Part shown: positions 25,913-34,808 of the stretch, piece by piece
Layout: each line of letters begins with the position of its first letter
Position numbering within the stretch: position 1 is the stretch's first letter
From: Paenibacillaceae bacterium
Lineage (GTDB): Bacteria; Bacillota; Bacilli; Paenibacillales; Paenibacillaceae
Reading direction: 5' to 3'
NCBI GenBank assembly: GCA_004134985.1
Contig: REGQ01000064.1
Location: 1-64,000 of the forward strand
DNA length: 64,000 bases
Notes under the pieces: model-generated
What the model was told of the DNA's origin: nothing
What the model saw: only the letters and a program-made list of their open reading frames with translations
Databases searched by the model: none
Made by a program: the position numbers and the translations under genes

Positions 25913-26968
25913 TCATATGACTGGAGGACGGGATTGGTGCAGGCCCCAGGCTTTTGCAGTATTCTCAATTTCATGGGTGCGCCCGCGGCCCATAAGAGCT
26001 TCAACCGCTTCACGAGGCTGTTTGTCCTGAAAAAGCACTTTGTTGAGCTGCTGGGTAATCGGCATATCCACCTCGAAGCGCTGCGCCAATTCGTGAGCTG
26101 CGCGCGTAGTCCGCACCCCTTCCACAACCATGCCCATTCGTTCGAGCACTTCGGCAAGGGGCAGTCCCTGCGCAAGCAGCGAGCCGGCGCGCCAGTTTCT
26201 GCTATGCTGGCTCGTACAGGTGACGATCAGATCGCCAACACCAGCCAATCCGGCAAAGGTCAAGGCGTTGGCTCCCATCGCCGCACCCAGGCGGCCTATT
26301 TCGGCAAGCCCTCTCGTGATGAGCGCCGCCTTGGCATTATCACCAAACCCAAGCCCGTCAGATAAGCCTGCGCCAAGCGCAATAATGTTTTTAATGGCTC
26401 CGGCAACTTCGACACCAATGACGTCCGGGTTGGTGTAGACGCGGAAATACGGGTTAATAAACAAATCCTGTACCCGTTCAGCCAGTTGTTGCACAGATGA
26501 AGCGACAGCAACGGTGGTAGGCAGTTTGCGCATGACTTCTTCGGCATGGCTCGGACCGGATAGAACAGCCACCTGTTCCTCCGGCCGTCCCAACTCCTCT
26601 GCAATGATCGTGCTCATCCGTTTCAACGTTTCGGATTCAAACCCCTTTGTCGCATGAACACACAATGTCTGCTCATCGATGTAAGGCGCCGCTGCACGGG
26701 CAACCTCCCGCATCGCAGCGGAAGGAGCAACGAACACGATCATCTCCGCATCTGCAAGCGCATCCGCAAGCGATGTTGTCGCCTCGATCCGATCGGAAAT
26801 GACCGCATCGCCCAGAAACCTGGAATTGGTATGACGCGTATTGATTTCTTCCGCCTGGGAGGCACTGCGCGTCCAAAGCGCCACCTGATGATCATTATCC
26901 GCCAACACCGCCGCCAAAGCGGTCCCCCAGCTTCCAGCTACTAAAACCGCAACCTTACTTCTCTTCAT
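25913..26968 (-). CDS. gpsA: Glycerol-3-phosphate dehydrogenase [NAD(P)+]
   Basis: The 351-residue enzyme reduces dihydroxyacetone phosphate to sn-glycerol 3-phosphate for phospholipids. VLSGPSHAEEV, VEVAGAIKNIIALGAGLSDGL (catalytic Lys) and TFAGLAGVGDLIVTCTS are intact. The N-terminal nucleotide motif reads VLVAGSWGTAL; the first glycine of the usual GAGSWGTA is Val. It overlaps plsY by 14 bp, linking production of glycerol phosphate to its acylation. Confidence 0.96.
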   Translation of the reverse strand: MKRSKVAVLVAGSWGTALAAVLADNDHQVALWTRSASQAEEINTRHTNSRFLGDAVISDRIEATTSLADALADAEMIVFVAPSAAMREVARAAAPYIDEQTLCVHATKGFESETLKRMSTIIAEELGRPEEQVAVLSGPSHAEEVMRKLPTTVAVASSVQQLAERVQDLFINPYFRVYTNPDVIGVEVAGAIKNIIALGAGLSDGLGFGDNAKAALITRGLAEIGRLGAAMGANALTFAGLAGVGDLIVTCTSQHSRNWRAGSLLAQGLPLAEVLERMGMVVEGVRTTRAAHELAQRFEVDMPITQQLNKVLFQDKQPREAVEALMGRGRTHEIENTAKAWGLHQSRPPVI

Positions 26969-27572
26969 GCGGGACTCCTTTCCGGGCCCCCAATTTGTTC
27001 TCTTTGCCCTGCAGCAGTTTCACAATGTTCGAACGGTGTCTGACAAAGGCAAAAACACAAATGAGGACACTGGCCCATATAATTGGAGCAGGCTTGTTCA
27101 TTATGATGGCAAATATCGGTGTCAACAAGGTCAATAAAAGCGATCCAAGCGAGACATACCGCGTAATAGCAATGACTGCAATTGTAATAAGGCCTGCAAT
27201 AAGAGCCGGAACAAAGGCCAGCGTTGCAATCACGCCAACCGTCGTTGCAATACCTTTACCGCCTTTAAAACGAAACCATACCGGCCAGTTGTGGCCGACA
27301 ATCGCCGCCAAGCCGCACAGCGCCATCACCCACAGATCTTGTCCGCTCGTCCAACTGCCAATAAAGACAGCGGCGACGCCTTTAGCTACATCCAACAGAA
27401 AAACAGCCGCCGCCGGCCCCTTACCCAAGATGCGCAAAGTGTTCGTTGCGCCCGCATTGCCGCTGCCATGGTCACGGATATCGATGCCGCGAACCCATTT
27501 TGCGATCAAAATACTGAATGCGATGGAGCCCAGCATATAACTGACTGCTATCGCTGCAATTGCATAAACCAA
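26955..27572 (-). CDS. plsY: Acyl-phosphate:glycerol-3-phosphate acyltransferase
   Basis: The 205-residue membrane enzyme moves an acyl group from acyl-phosphate to glycerol 3-phosphate, the first step of phosphatidic acid synthesis. Motifs are GSGNAGATNTLRILG near 39-53, KGGKGIATTVG near 104-114, and RHRSNI near the end. About five membrane segments are visible. The start is TTG after GGGGAG. It is coupled to gpsA by overlap and lies 12 bp from der. Confidence 0.96.
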   Translation of the reverse strand: MVYAIAAIAVSYMLGSIAFSILIAKWVRGIDIRDHGSGNAGATNTLRILGKGPAAAVFLLDVAKGVAAVFIGSWTSGQDLWVMALCGLAAIVGHNWPVWFRFKGGKGIATTVGVIATLAFVPALIAGLITIAVIAITRYVSLGSLLLTLLTPIFAIIMNKPAPIIWASVLICVFAFVRHRSNIVKLLQGKENKLGARKGVPHEEK

Positions 27573-27584
27573 TATTCTTCTCCC

Positions 27585-28907
27585 CTAATCTTGATCGGAC
27601 TTCCGCCGGGTAAAGATCCGGACCGGTGTCCCTTCGAATTGAAAAGCGCCCCGGATTTTGTTCTCCAAATAACGCTGGTAGGAGAAGTGCATCATTTCGG
27701 GATCATTTGCAAAAACGACGATGGTCGGAGGTTTCACCGCAACCTGCGTCACATAGTTGATGCGCAGACGCTTCCCTTTATCTGTCGGCGGCGGATTAAT
27801 AGCCACAGCATCCGCAACCACATCATTAAGAATATGGGTTTGAATGCGAAGCGCATGCTGCTCCGACACATGATTAACGACGGGAAGGAGCTTATGTAAC
27901 CGTTGCTTCGTTTTGGCAGACAGAAACACCACCGGCGCATACGACATAAACAGAAAGTGGTCCCGAATATTTTGGGTGAAATGCTGCATCGTCTTGTCGC
28001 CCTTCTCGACAACATCCCATTTGTTCACGACAAAAATCGACGCCTTGCCCGCTTCATGGGCAAATCCGGCAATATGCTTGTCCTGCTCAATGATGCCTTC
28101 CTCGCCATTGATTAGCACAAGCGCAACATCTGCCCGTTCAATTGCCTTGAGCGCACGCATGACACTGTATTTCTCTGTTGCTTCATAAACCTTGCCGCGC
28201 TTGCGCATACCCGCTGTATCAATCAGAACGTACCGCTGACCATCGCGTTCAAACGGCGTATCAATTGCATCGCGCGTCGTTCCGGCTACATCCGAGACAA
28301 TCACGCGGTCTTCACCGAGCAATGCGTTGACAAGAGATGACTTGCCTACGTTGGGCCGGCCAATCAATGCCACCCGTATGACGTCTTCGTCGTACGAGAC
28401 ATCATCCAGTTCAGGAAGCTTTTCTACCGCTGCATCAAGCATATCGCCGATTCCGATGCCATGCGATCCGGAAATGGCGATCGGCTCACCGAAGCCCAGA
28501 CTGTAGAACTCGTAGATTTCATCCATTCTATTGAAGTTGTCCACTTTATTGACTGCCAGCACGACAGGTTTTCCCGAACGAAACAGCATCTGTGCCACTT
28601 CATCGTCAGCAAGCGTCAACCCAGCCTTGACATCCACCATGAAAATAATGACATCCGCTTCCTCAATCGCAAGCTCTGCCTGCATGCGGACCGATTTCAT
28701 AATTTCGTCCGAGCCGTCAATTTCAATCCCTCCGGTATCAACAATACTGAAGGCCTTGCCATTCCATTCGCCAGGTGCATAGATACGGTCTCTAGTTACA
28801 CCAGGCTTGTCTTCTACGATAGCGAGTCGATCTCCTATAACGCGATTGAAAATTGTTGATTTTCCCACGTTTGGCCGCCCGACAATCGCAATAACGGGTC
28901 TTGCCAT
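27585..28907 (-). CDS. der: Ribosome-associated GTPase Der (EngA)
   Basis: The 440-residue protein has two tandem G domains and a C-terminal KH-like domain. The first P-loop is [16 protein letters not shown] near residue 8 with DTGG and NKVD; the second is [16 protein letters not shown] near 183 with DTAG and NKWD. Der helps 50S ribosome assembly and is generally essential. The order der-plsY/gpsA and upstream YIEGIA genes match the Bacillus yph region. Confidence 0.98.
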   Translation of the reverse strand: MARPVIAIVGRPNVGKSTIFNRVIGDRLAIVEDKPGVTRDRIYAPGEWNGKAFSIVDTGGIEIDGSDEIMKSVRMQAELAIEEADVIIFMVDVKAGLTLADDEVAQMLFRSGKPVVLAVNKVDNFNRMDEIYEFYSLGFGEPIAISGSHGIGIGDMLDAAVEKLPELDDVSYDEDVIRVALIGRPNVGKSSLVNALLGEDRVIVSDVAGTTRDAIDTPFERDGQRYVLIDTAGMRKRGKVYEATEKYSVMRALKAIERADVALVLINGEEGIIEQDKHIAGFAHEAGKASIFVVNKWDVVEKGDKTMQHFTQNIRDHFLFMSYAPVVFLSAKTKQRLHKLLPVVNHVSEQHALRIQTHILNDVVADAVAINPPPTDKGKRLRINYVTQVAVKPPTIVVFANDPEMMHFSYQRYLENKIRGAFQFEGTPVRIFTRRKSDQD

Positions 28908-29079
28908 TCATTTCCACTCCTCGAGCGACCAGCAGGATGCACGCCTGTGCATACCAATGCTCTCGCCATATATTTATAAAGCTTGAACTTGTGATTAATT
29001 TTCGCAAGTAATTCACATTAAAATGATCACGAATAACATCATAGCAAAAAAGGACTGTCTTGGCTAACATTTCATGCGA

Positions 29080-29259
29080 TTATCTTTGGACAAGAATAAA
29101 TGTGCCGTTCTTCAGATCATGAACGGATACATCTAATATTTTCTCCAGCAGAAATGCGGTTTCCTCCATCTGATTGGCATTGTCAGCAAAAAAAATTGGA
29201 GCGCTGCCGCCAACTCCCTCTCTATTCACTGTTACAATCGCTGCGATCTTGCCCACCAA
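29080..29259 (-). CDS. Capping-complex subunit for YIEGIA (small protein)
   Basis: A 59-residue frame lies directly upstream of der and downstream of the YIEGIA gene. Its start is TTG at 29259 (GTG at 29256 is equally possible) after GGAGG. KIAAIVTVNREGVGGSAPIF and a C-terminal VHDLKNGTFILVQR suggest a small all-beta or alpha/beta protein. In related genomes such a small gene is paired with the YIEGIA membrane protein and named its capping subunit. The pairing here supports that; the biochemical role is not known to me. Confidence 0.72.
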   Translation of the reverse strand: MVGKIAAIVTVNREGVGGSAPIFFADNANQMEETAFLLEKILDVSVHDLKNGTFILVQR

Positions 29260-29277
29260 GGAACGCCTCCATTTCTG

Positions 29278-30174
29278 TTACTGATTAATTTTCGCTTCTG
29301 TCGGCATGCGAACAGCCGCTTCGAGAATCGGCACATTGCGTACAATCTGCTCTGCCTTGGCCTGGTCTTTGTCATGCGGCAGCACGAATACAGCCAGTCT
29401 CCCGTCCCGCATATCAAGTTTGGCCAGTGGTACAAGCGCTGGCTCGCCGTCATCGCGGAACACCCCGAGCAGTGCGGCCAAATCGTACAATATCGCCTGA
29501 CGCTGCCCCAGGTTGCTAAGCGTTGATTTGCCGTTAGCGTTATAGGGAGTAAGAATCAGTCCAAGCCCCTTCTCCGCAATTATCGACTGATTGCTCTGCA
29601 ATCCGACATTCATTATATAAATATCGCCTACATATAGATCGGGTCCCTCCTGCCGCACCTCAGCGCTGGCTACGCTGGCAATATGCGAGATCGCCTTACC
29701 TGACCGCAATAGTCTGACGACAATCATCGATAAGAGACCTGCAGCAATACCGTAATACCATTCGAATACAATGGCAAACAAACTTGTCAGAAAGGCCGTC
29801 ATAATGACGAGGTAGTTTCTGCCCTCGAATACCATTGCAATTCCCTCAATGTATGTTGCGCCCCGAGGCACAAGCTCCATATCATCAATCTTTGTTAACG
29901 TATCGCGCTCCATCTTCCGTACATCGCGAAATTGCTGAGCAGCCAGCGTTAGAAAGGTTATTGCGGTGTAGTCTTTATTGTAGAGCGAAGGGACCGCGAC
30001 AGCGCCCAGAGCCGCGGCAATGATACCCAAAGAAATATGGATAATCCGTCCATGCGGGTAGGTCGGGTATTGGCGATAATCGGTACGAAGTAGCACAAGC
30101 CTTGAAGCAAGGCCAAAGAAAACACCCAGCATGATGCCGATTGACAATTTGTTATTTAAAATAAACGTACTCAT
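29278..30174 (-). CDS. YIEGIA-domain membrane protein
   Basis: The 298-residue protein has several hydrophobic segments in the first 165 residues and a soluble C-terminal part. The signature YIEGIA lies in PRGATYIEGIAMVFEGRNYL near residues 105-123. It overlaps the yphA-like gene as ATGA and is followed 18 bp later by the small capping-subunit gene, so all three look co-translated. The family is widespread in spore-formers; a sporulation role is plausible but not established from sequence. Confidence 0.85.
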   Translation of the reverse strand: MSTFILNNKLSIGIMLGVFFGLASRLVLLRTDYRQYPTYPHGRIIHISLGIIAAALGAVAVPSLYNKDYTAITFLTLAAQQFRDVRKMERDTLTKIDDMELVPRGATYIEGIAMVFEGRNYLVIMTAFLTSLFAIVFEWYYGIAAGLLSMIVVRLLRSGKAISHIASVASAEVRQEGPDLYVGDIYIMNVGLQSNQSIIAEKGLGLILTPYNANGKSTLSNLGQRQAILYDLAALLGVFRDDGEPALVPLAKLDMRDGRLAVFVLPHDKDQAKAEQIVRNVPILEAAVRMPTEAKINQ

Positions 30175-30815
30175 GACAAATGACCTTCCCGTTCGGACAA
30201 TTGTACCGATTTCAACCGCTTCAGTTCATTTCGTCGCAACAGGATGCGATCAGCCGCTTGAACGGCTCCACCGGACAGTTTGGCGCATAGTAAGGCAAAC
30301 AGCAAATTATCCCACCATGCCGCACCTCCAATCTGCACTTGCCCCGTCGTTCCATGCAGCAATTGAAGGAAAGCCTCTGCACCGGCAAACGCAAGCACGA
30401 GCAGAATAAACTGCTCTTTGATACGCAGCGCCATCAGACCCGTGCATAATCCTGCAGCAAGCGCGGCGTCAAATTGCGGATGCACAATAATGAATACCGG
30501 ATCAAGCAGATACATTTGCCGGATCCAGAATAGGACAACAGCGAGCAGTATTGAACCGGTGAATAAGTTGACCGCTTTGTAACCGTTTTGCGATTGAATG
30601 AGCAGTGTCACCGCCCACAATACGGCCCATAACGCTGAGAGCCCGATTGCCAGAGACCCTATAGGAATTGGAATGCCATACAGGGCAAGTGCACCTGTGC
30701 CAAACACCATCAGTTCGCGCAAGGACAGATTGCCAGTCACCATCGTCCTCCAGCCCGTAGCCATTAATACGGAAGCAACAACAATAATCCAGATCGCAAT
30801 ATAACCCTCATTCAT
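30171..30815 (-). CDS. YphA-like membrane protein
   Basis: The 214-residue protein is almost wholly hydrophobic, with about seven membrane segments and a short basic tail (LKRLKSVQLSEREGHLS). The ATG at 30815 follows GGGAGGG. In B. subtilis yphA, an unknown membrane-protein gene, occupies the same area next to der. No catalytic motif is visible. The last bases overlap the YIEGIA start as ATGA. Confidence 0.75.
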   Translation of the reverse strand: MNEGYIAIWIIVVASVLMATGWRTMVTGNLSLRELMVFGTGALALYGIPIPIGSLAIGLSALWAVLWAVTLLIQSQNGYKAVNLFTGSILLAVVLFWIRQMYLLDPVFIIVHPQFDAALAAGLCTGLMALRIKEQFILLVLAFAGAEAFLQLLHGTTGQVQIGGAAWWDNLLFALLCAKLSGGAVQAADRILLRRNELKRLKSVQLSEREGHLS

Positions 30816-30856
30816 ACAAATCCCTCCCAACGCTTCTATTATGCGCTGTCGGGACC

Positions 30857-30890
30857 AAAAAAAAACGGCAGCCCGTTGTCGGACTGCCGA
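30857..30890 (-). terminator. Terminator after the S1 protein gene
   Basis: CGGCAG/CTGCCG stem with T-run on the minus strand ten bases after the stop. Confidence 0.9.
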
Positions 30891-30898
30891 ATTCCAAT

Positions 30899-32179
30899 TT
30901 ATTTCAACTTGCTTAATTTATCGCCAAACCGTTCAGCAAGCGAATAGCTCATGCTTTGGTTGCTAAGGCTGACATTCGGGTTATTCAATTCTTCTCTTGG
31001 TGCACGTGATCTTTCAGTGCGCTCAGGTCTTGGTGCTTGCTCAGGCGCCTCTTCTGTTTCTTTAATGCTCAGGCTGACACGCTTTTCATCCGGGTTGAAA
31101 TCAAGCACTTTGGCTTGAACTTCTTGCCCTTCCTGAAGCACTTCATGAGGTGTCGCAATGTGACGATGAGCGATTTGTGAAATATGCACAAGTCCTTCTA
31201 CGCCAGGAGCAATTTCAACGAATGCGCCGAAGTTAACAAGACGTCTTACCGTACCTGTAACGACATCGCCTGTTTTGAATGAGCTTCCAGCTGTTTCCCA
31301 AGGACCTGGTTGAGCAGCTTTAATACTCAGGCTGATTTTGCCAATGGATGGGTCAAGTTTAAGAACTTTAACATGAACGCTGTCTCCCTCGGAAACAACA
31401 TCTTTAGGATGCGCAACATGCTGCCATGAAAGCTCGGATACGTGAACAAGACCATCAACGCCGCCGATATCAACAAATGCGCCGAATGGCGTCAAGCGTT
31501 GGACCGTACCGTCAAGTTCTTGACCTGGCTCAAGGGAAGCGATAATGCGTTGTTTGTTTTCTTCAAACTCAGCATCCAGCACTTCTTTGGCAGACAGGAT
31601 AACTTTGTTGTTCTCACGATCGATTTCTTTCACTTTTACGCGGATTGCACGGCCTTTGTAATCGCTGAAATCTTCAACAAAGTGACGCTCAACCATCGAT
31701 GCCGGAATAAAACCGCGAACACCAACATCAACAACCAGACCGCCTTTAACAACGTCAGCCACCGTTACATCAAGAATCTCGCCATTGTCAAAGCTGTTTT
31801 GCAGCTGTTCCCAGGCATTCTCTCCGTCGATCAGACGTTTGGAAAGAACAAGACGCTCTTTGTCATCGTCAATGCTAACTACTTTAAGTTCAACTTCCTG
31901 ACCAACTTGAACTGCGTCCGCAGCATTGTCAAGCTGTACAGCGGACAGCTCGCGAAGCGGAATGACACCGTCATATTTATATCCAATGCTAACTGTCGCT
32001 TGGTTATCTTCAATTTTGACGATCGTGCCTCTGACCGTATCGCCTTTCTTCAGCGATATAAGATTATCGAGCGCCTCTTGGCTGATTGCTTCACCGCTTG
32101 TTTCCTCGCTAACCGCTTCTGCAGCCGTTTGGCTTACGGTTTCTTCTACTTCAGTTTGCGCTTTTGTTTCTTCTGACAT
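30899..32179 (-). CDS. rpsA: 30S ribosomal protein S1 homolog, four S1 domains
   Basis: The 426-residue protein has an acidic N-terminus, then four S1 RNA-binding repeats: about 40-110 (KKGDTVRGTIVKIEDNQATV), 125-195 (GEILDVTVADVVKGGLVVDV), 210-285 (DGTVQRLTPFGAFVDIGGVD) and 295-370 (VTGTVRRLVNFGAFVEIAPG). The tail is basic and Arg/Pro-rich. It corresponds to B. subtilis YpfD, a shorter S1 than the six-domain E. coli form. ATG at 32179 follows GAGGAGG. plsC and cmk lie upstream as in many Bacillota. Confidence 0.95.
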   Translation of the reverse strand: MSEETKAQTEVEETVSQTAAEAVSEETSGEAISQEALDNLISLKKGDTVRGTIVKIEDNQATVSIGYKYDGVIPLRELSAVQLDNAADAVQVGQEVELKVVSIDDDKERLVLSKRLIDGENAWEQLQNSFDNGEILDVTVADVVKGGLVVDVGVRGFIPASMVERHFVEDFSDYKGRAIRVKVKEIDRENNKVILSAKEVLDAEFEENKQRIIASLEPGQELDGTVQRLTPFGAFVDIGGVDGLVHVSELSWQHVAHPKDVVSEGDSVHVKVLKLDPSIGKISLSIKAAQPGPWETAGSSFKTGDVVTGTVRRLVNFGAFVEIAPGVEGLVHISQIAHRHIATPHEVLQEGQEVQAKVLDFNPDEKRVSLSIKETEEAPEQAPRPERTERSRAPREELNNPNVSLSNQSMSYSLAERFGDKLSKLK

Positions 32180-32283
32180 TTGAAATAACCTCCTCAGTTC
32201 ATACCCCAACTTTATTTAAACCTGTGAGCGGCCTCGAAACGGGCCTATACAGGATTTAAAACGTCTTGTTCATTGCTCATGAG

Positions 32284-32859
32284 CTAGCCCGCCGCAGTTA
32301 GCGAGCGGATTTCAGCCATAATCTTGGCTGTGGCCGCATCCAGCACATCGGATGGTCCTTCTGTCTGCAAAGCTTTCAAATCGATCGGTGCGCCGTAAAC
32401 AATACGGATGGAACGAAACAAACGGTACTTGCCAATAATTGCGACTGGAATCACCGTTGCATTGCCGCGAAGCGCCAACATTGCTGCACCCTTCTTGCCT
32501 GCGGTGTCACCTTGGCTGCGACTGCCTTCAGGGAATATTCCAAGCACTTCCCCTTCTTTAAGCAACCCGATTGCCGATTTTATCGCTTCTTTGCTTACGC
32601 CGCCCCGCTTCACCGGAAAAGCTCCCAAGGCGCGGAGAAATGCGGCCATTGGCGGAAACGAAAACAGTTCAGACTTTGCCATGTAATTCACTTTGCGTTT
32701 GACCCTGACCCCTACCGTAGTAGGATCAATATTACTGATATGATTAGAGCAAAGCAGTACAGGGCCGGTCGCAGGAATATGATGCAGCCCCGATGCCTTC
32801 AACGGAAAAATAACCGCGAAGATGAAACGGAGCAGCGACTGGCATAAACGGTATAGCAT
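32284..32859 (-). CDS. plsC: 1-Acyl-sn-glycerol-3-phosphate acyltransferase
   Basis: The 191-residue enzyme acylates lysophosphatidic acid to phosphatidic acid at the membrane. The catalytic H-x4-D box is CSNHISNIDPTTVG near residues 36-49, and IFPEGSRSQGDT near 109-120 is the glycerol-phosphate site. One N-terminal hydrophobic segment anchors it. It begins 3 bp after cmk, so the two are co-transcribed, and lies 100 bp before the S1 gene. Confidence 0.93.
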   Translation of the reverse strand: MLYRLCQSLLRFIFAVIFPLKASGLHHIPATGPVLLCSNHISNIDPTTVGVRVKRKVNYMAKSELFSFPPMAAFLRALGAFPVKRGGVSKEAIKSAIGLLKEGEVLGIFPEGSRSQGDTAGKKGAAMLALRGNATVIPVAIIGKYRLFRSIRIVYGAPIDLKALQTEGPSDVLDAATAKIMAEIRSLTAAG

Positions 32860-32862
32860 AGT

Positions 32863-33558
32863 TTACTTCGCCTCCGCCAATTTGGTTCGACTCAAGTCAG
32901 CGATTTGTTCAACAACCTGCTCAATGGTCAGGTATGAACTGTCGACCGTAATCGCATCAGCAGCCCGCACAAGCGGAGAGATTTCGCGTTCCTGATCTTT
33001 GCGATCACGTTCCGCAATTTCAGCTGCCAACTGCTCAAGGTCAATTCGTTCTGCTTGATCGATTTCCTGCAATCGCCGAGCTGCGCGCACACGGATATCC
33101 GCTGTCAGAAAAATCTTCAATTCTGCATCAGGCAGCACATGCGAACCAATATCGCGTCCATCCATTACGACCCCTTTGAGGCTTGCGAGTCGCCGCTGCA
33201 TGTCAACAAGATGTTCACGCACCGCTTCTACCGCAGCAACTGCGGAGACGCCCAGCGTAACATCACGGGACCGTATAGCCTCAGTAACATCCTCTCCGTT
33301 AACGGACACAAGCTGTGACTTCTCTCCGGGCTTAAGCTCAATGTTCAGTGTCGCCGCCAATTCACCTAGGCGGGCCACATCCGAAAAATCAATACCTGCG
33401 CGAATTGCGCTAAGTGTAACTGCCCGGTACATAGCTCCCGTATCAATGTATACATAGTGAAGCCGCTTGGCGACTTTCCTGGCGACTGTACTCTTCCCGG
33501 CCCCGGCGGGCCCGTCAATAGCAATGTTGATGCGAAGCAAGTCCTGTTGCGATGACAA
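32863..33558 (-). CDS. cmk: Cytidylate kinase
   Basis: The 231-residue enzyme phosphorylates CMP and dCMP. The P-loop is IAIDGPAGAGKSTVARKVA near residues 12-30; YIDTGAMYRAVTL, VMDGRDIGSHVLPDA and the lid region RAARRLQEID with RDRKDQEREISPL are typical. The start is TTG with GAGGGGG nine bases away. It is the head of the cmk-plsC-rpsA set and is separated from the upstream small gene by a terminator. Confidence 0.97.
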   Translation of the reverse strand: MSSQQDLLRINIAIDGPAGAGKSTVARKVAKRLHYVYIDTGAMYRAVTLSAIRAGIDFSDVARLGELAATLNIELKPGEKSQLVSVNGEDVTEAIRSRDVTLGVSAVAAVEAVREHLVDMQRRLASLKGVVMDGRDIGSHVLPDAELKIFLTADIRVRAARRLQEIDQAERIDLEQLAAEIAERDRKDQEREISPLVRAADAITVDSSYLTIEQVVEQIADLSRTKLAEAK

Positions 33559-33624
33559 CGATTAATTCCCCCTCTGACATCAAGGAGCGGTGCGATAGCG
33601 CCAGCCGTGCGGCAGTACCCCTCA

Positions 33625-33649
33625 ATAAAAAAGCAGGCTCTGCCTGCAA
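33625..33649 (-). terminator. Terminator between the small DUF5359-like gene and cmk
   Basis: GCAGGC/GCCTGC stem with TTTTTT on the minus strand. Confidence 0.85.
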
Positions 33650-33667
33650 CGTGAAAATTATACCACA

Positions 33668-33868
33668 CTACGGAAAGAGATGCAAAAAAACAGGAACAAA
33701 GGATACCGATATCCCTTCCAATCGATCGACTCCGGTCACCCATTCCCTAATAACGGGAAAGTGGAGCGCCACTTGCGAGAGCAGCAGCATGATGAACAGA
33801 ACATACAATGCACGTTTCAAGAAACCGGTAATCAAATCAGCGTACCTGTCCAACTCACGGCTATCCAA
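33668..33868 (-). CDS. Small membrane protein, DUF5359-like
   Basis: The 66-residue protein has a charged N-terminus (DSRELDRYADLITGFLKR) and one membrane helix (ALYVLFIMLLLSQVAL). Its position between cmk and the PilZ gene is the same as that of B. subtilis ypfB (DUF5359), and size and shape agree. The start is TTG with a run of G upstream. Function is unknown. Confidence 0.72.
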   Translation of the reverse strand: MDSRELDRYADLITGFLKRALYVLFIMLLLSQVALHFPVIREWVTGVDRLEGISVSFVPVFLHLFP

Positions 33869-33888
33869 TCTCCGCGCCCCCCCTTGTG

Positions 33889-34542
33889 CTAACGGTTTCT
33901 AAACTCCAATTGGCGTTCAAAGCAATAGCGAATAATCTTCTGCCGCTCGCCATCGCTGATTGCGACGAATTTGCTCATCACCTGCGTGCGTCCTGTTTGG
34001 AGCGGATTCACCCGCACGACTTCTGATTCGAATTGGGCATGATCAAGCGTGCCGTTCTTGTATGGGACGAGCAGCCAGCAAGCCAGTTTATCACCCACTT
34101 TAACATTCCAGCGTCCTTCCGCAATGTAGGACACGCCGCCGCCCCCGATATCATCCGTATGGGCAATAAATTGCATGCGGTTCGAAGCTTTCACCGCAAG
34201 TTCCAGCTCCGCGGACACCCGCAGAAAGTTTCTGCGCTGGATTTTAGTAATCTGCTCCGGATCAGGTCTTTGAATTGACACCAGCCGGATAACATCTTCC
34301 TGAAAACCAAGGACATGGGAATAAAAATAATTTTTCACGCCGCCATCTGTAATAAAATAAATCGACAATTCATCGCCCAAATACAGTTTTTTCAACTTCC
34401 CTGTCGACTCATTCATTGGAATTTCGATAAGAATATGCTGTTCCTTCACTTCAGAAATACGCGATCTATATTCCACAGCAGCCTCTTCTTCAAAAGACGA
34501 AGCCACTTGCATGTATACATATTGATTTACTTTGGGCAACAA
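33889..34542 (-). CDS. Flagellar brake / PilZ-domain protein, YpfA-like
   Basis: The 217-residue protein has an N-terminal YcgR-like domain and a C-terminal PilZ domain. The c-di-GMP site fits QRRNFLRVSAELELAV (R-x3-R) and DIGGGGVSYI near residues 130-139 (D-x-S/G-x2-G type). B. subtilis YpfA is a c-di-GMP receptor that slows flagellar motion, and it sits beside ypfB and cmk as here. The start is TTG at 34542 with GGGAGGGGG upstream. A motility brake role is inferred from family. Confidence 0.87.
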   Translation of the reverse strand: MLPKVNQYVYMQVASSFEEEAAVEYRSRISEVKEQHILIEIPMNESTGKLKKLYLGDELSIYFITDGGVKNYFYSHVLGFQEDVIRLVSIQRPDPEQITKIQRRNFLRVSAELELAVKASNRMQFIAHTDDIGGGGVSYIAEGRWNVKVGDKLACWLLVPYKNGTLDHAQFESEVVRVNPLQTGRTQVMSKFVAISDGERQKIIRYCFERQLEFRNR

Positions 34543-34718
34543 ATAAACTCCCCCTCCCGAATAGGACAATTATACCATGCCGCTAGTAAGAGCCGCCAGC
34601 TTAAATTGCCGCTATTGAAAGAGGTATAATGACTTATATCATCCGCTACTTCCGCCCTGCATCTGTTGCATCTCTGGGAATTTCAACTTTCCCTGCCTTC
34701 TGTACGGGTTCGACTTTG

Positions 34719-34758
34719 AAAAAAGGAAGCCCATCGTCTCAATTGACGTGAGCTTCCT
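34719..34758 (-). terminator. Terminator after ypeB
   Basis: GGAAGCTCACGTC/GACGATGGGCTTCC-type stem with an internal mismatch, followed by TTTTTT on the minus strand. Confidence 0.83.
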
Positions 34759-34808
34759 GATCGACGCAAGCCTGGTGATGCGCACTCTGTGGAGCGATGA
34801 CCGCCGCT

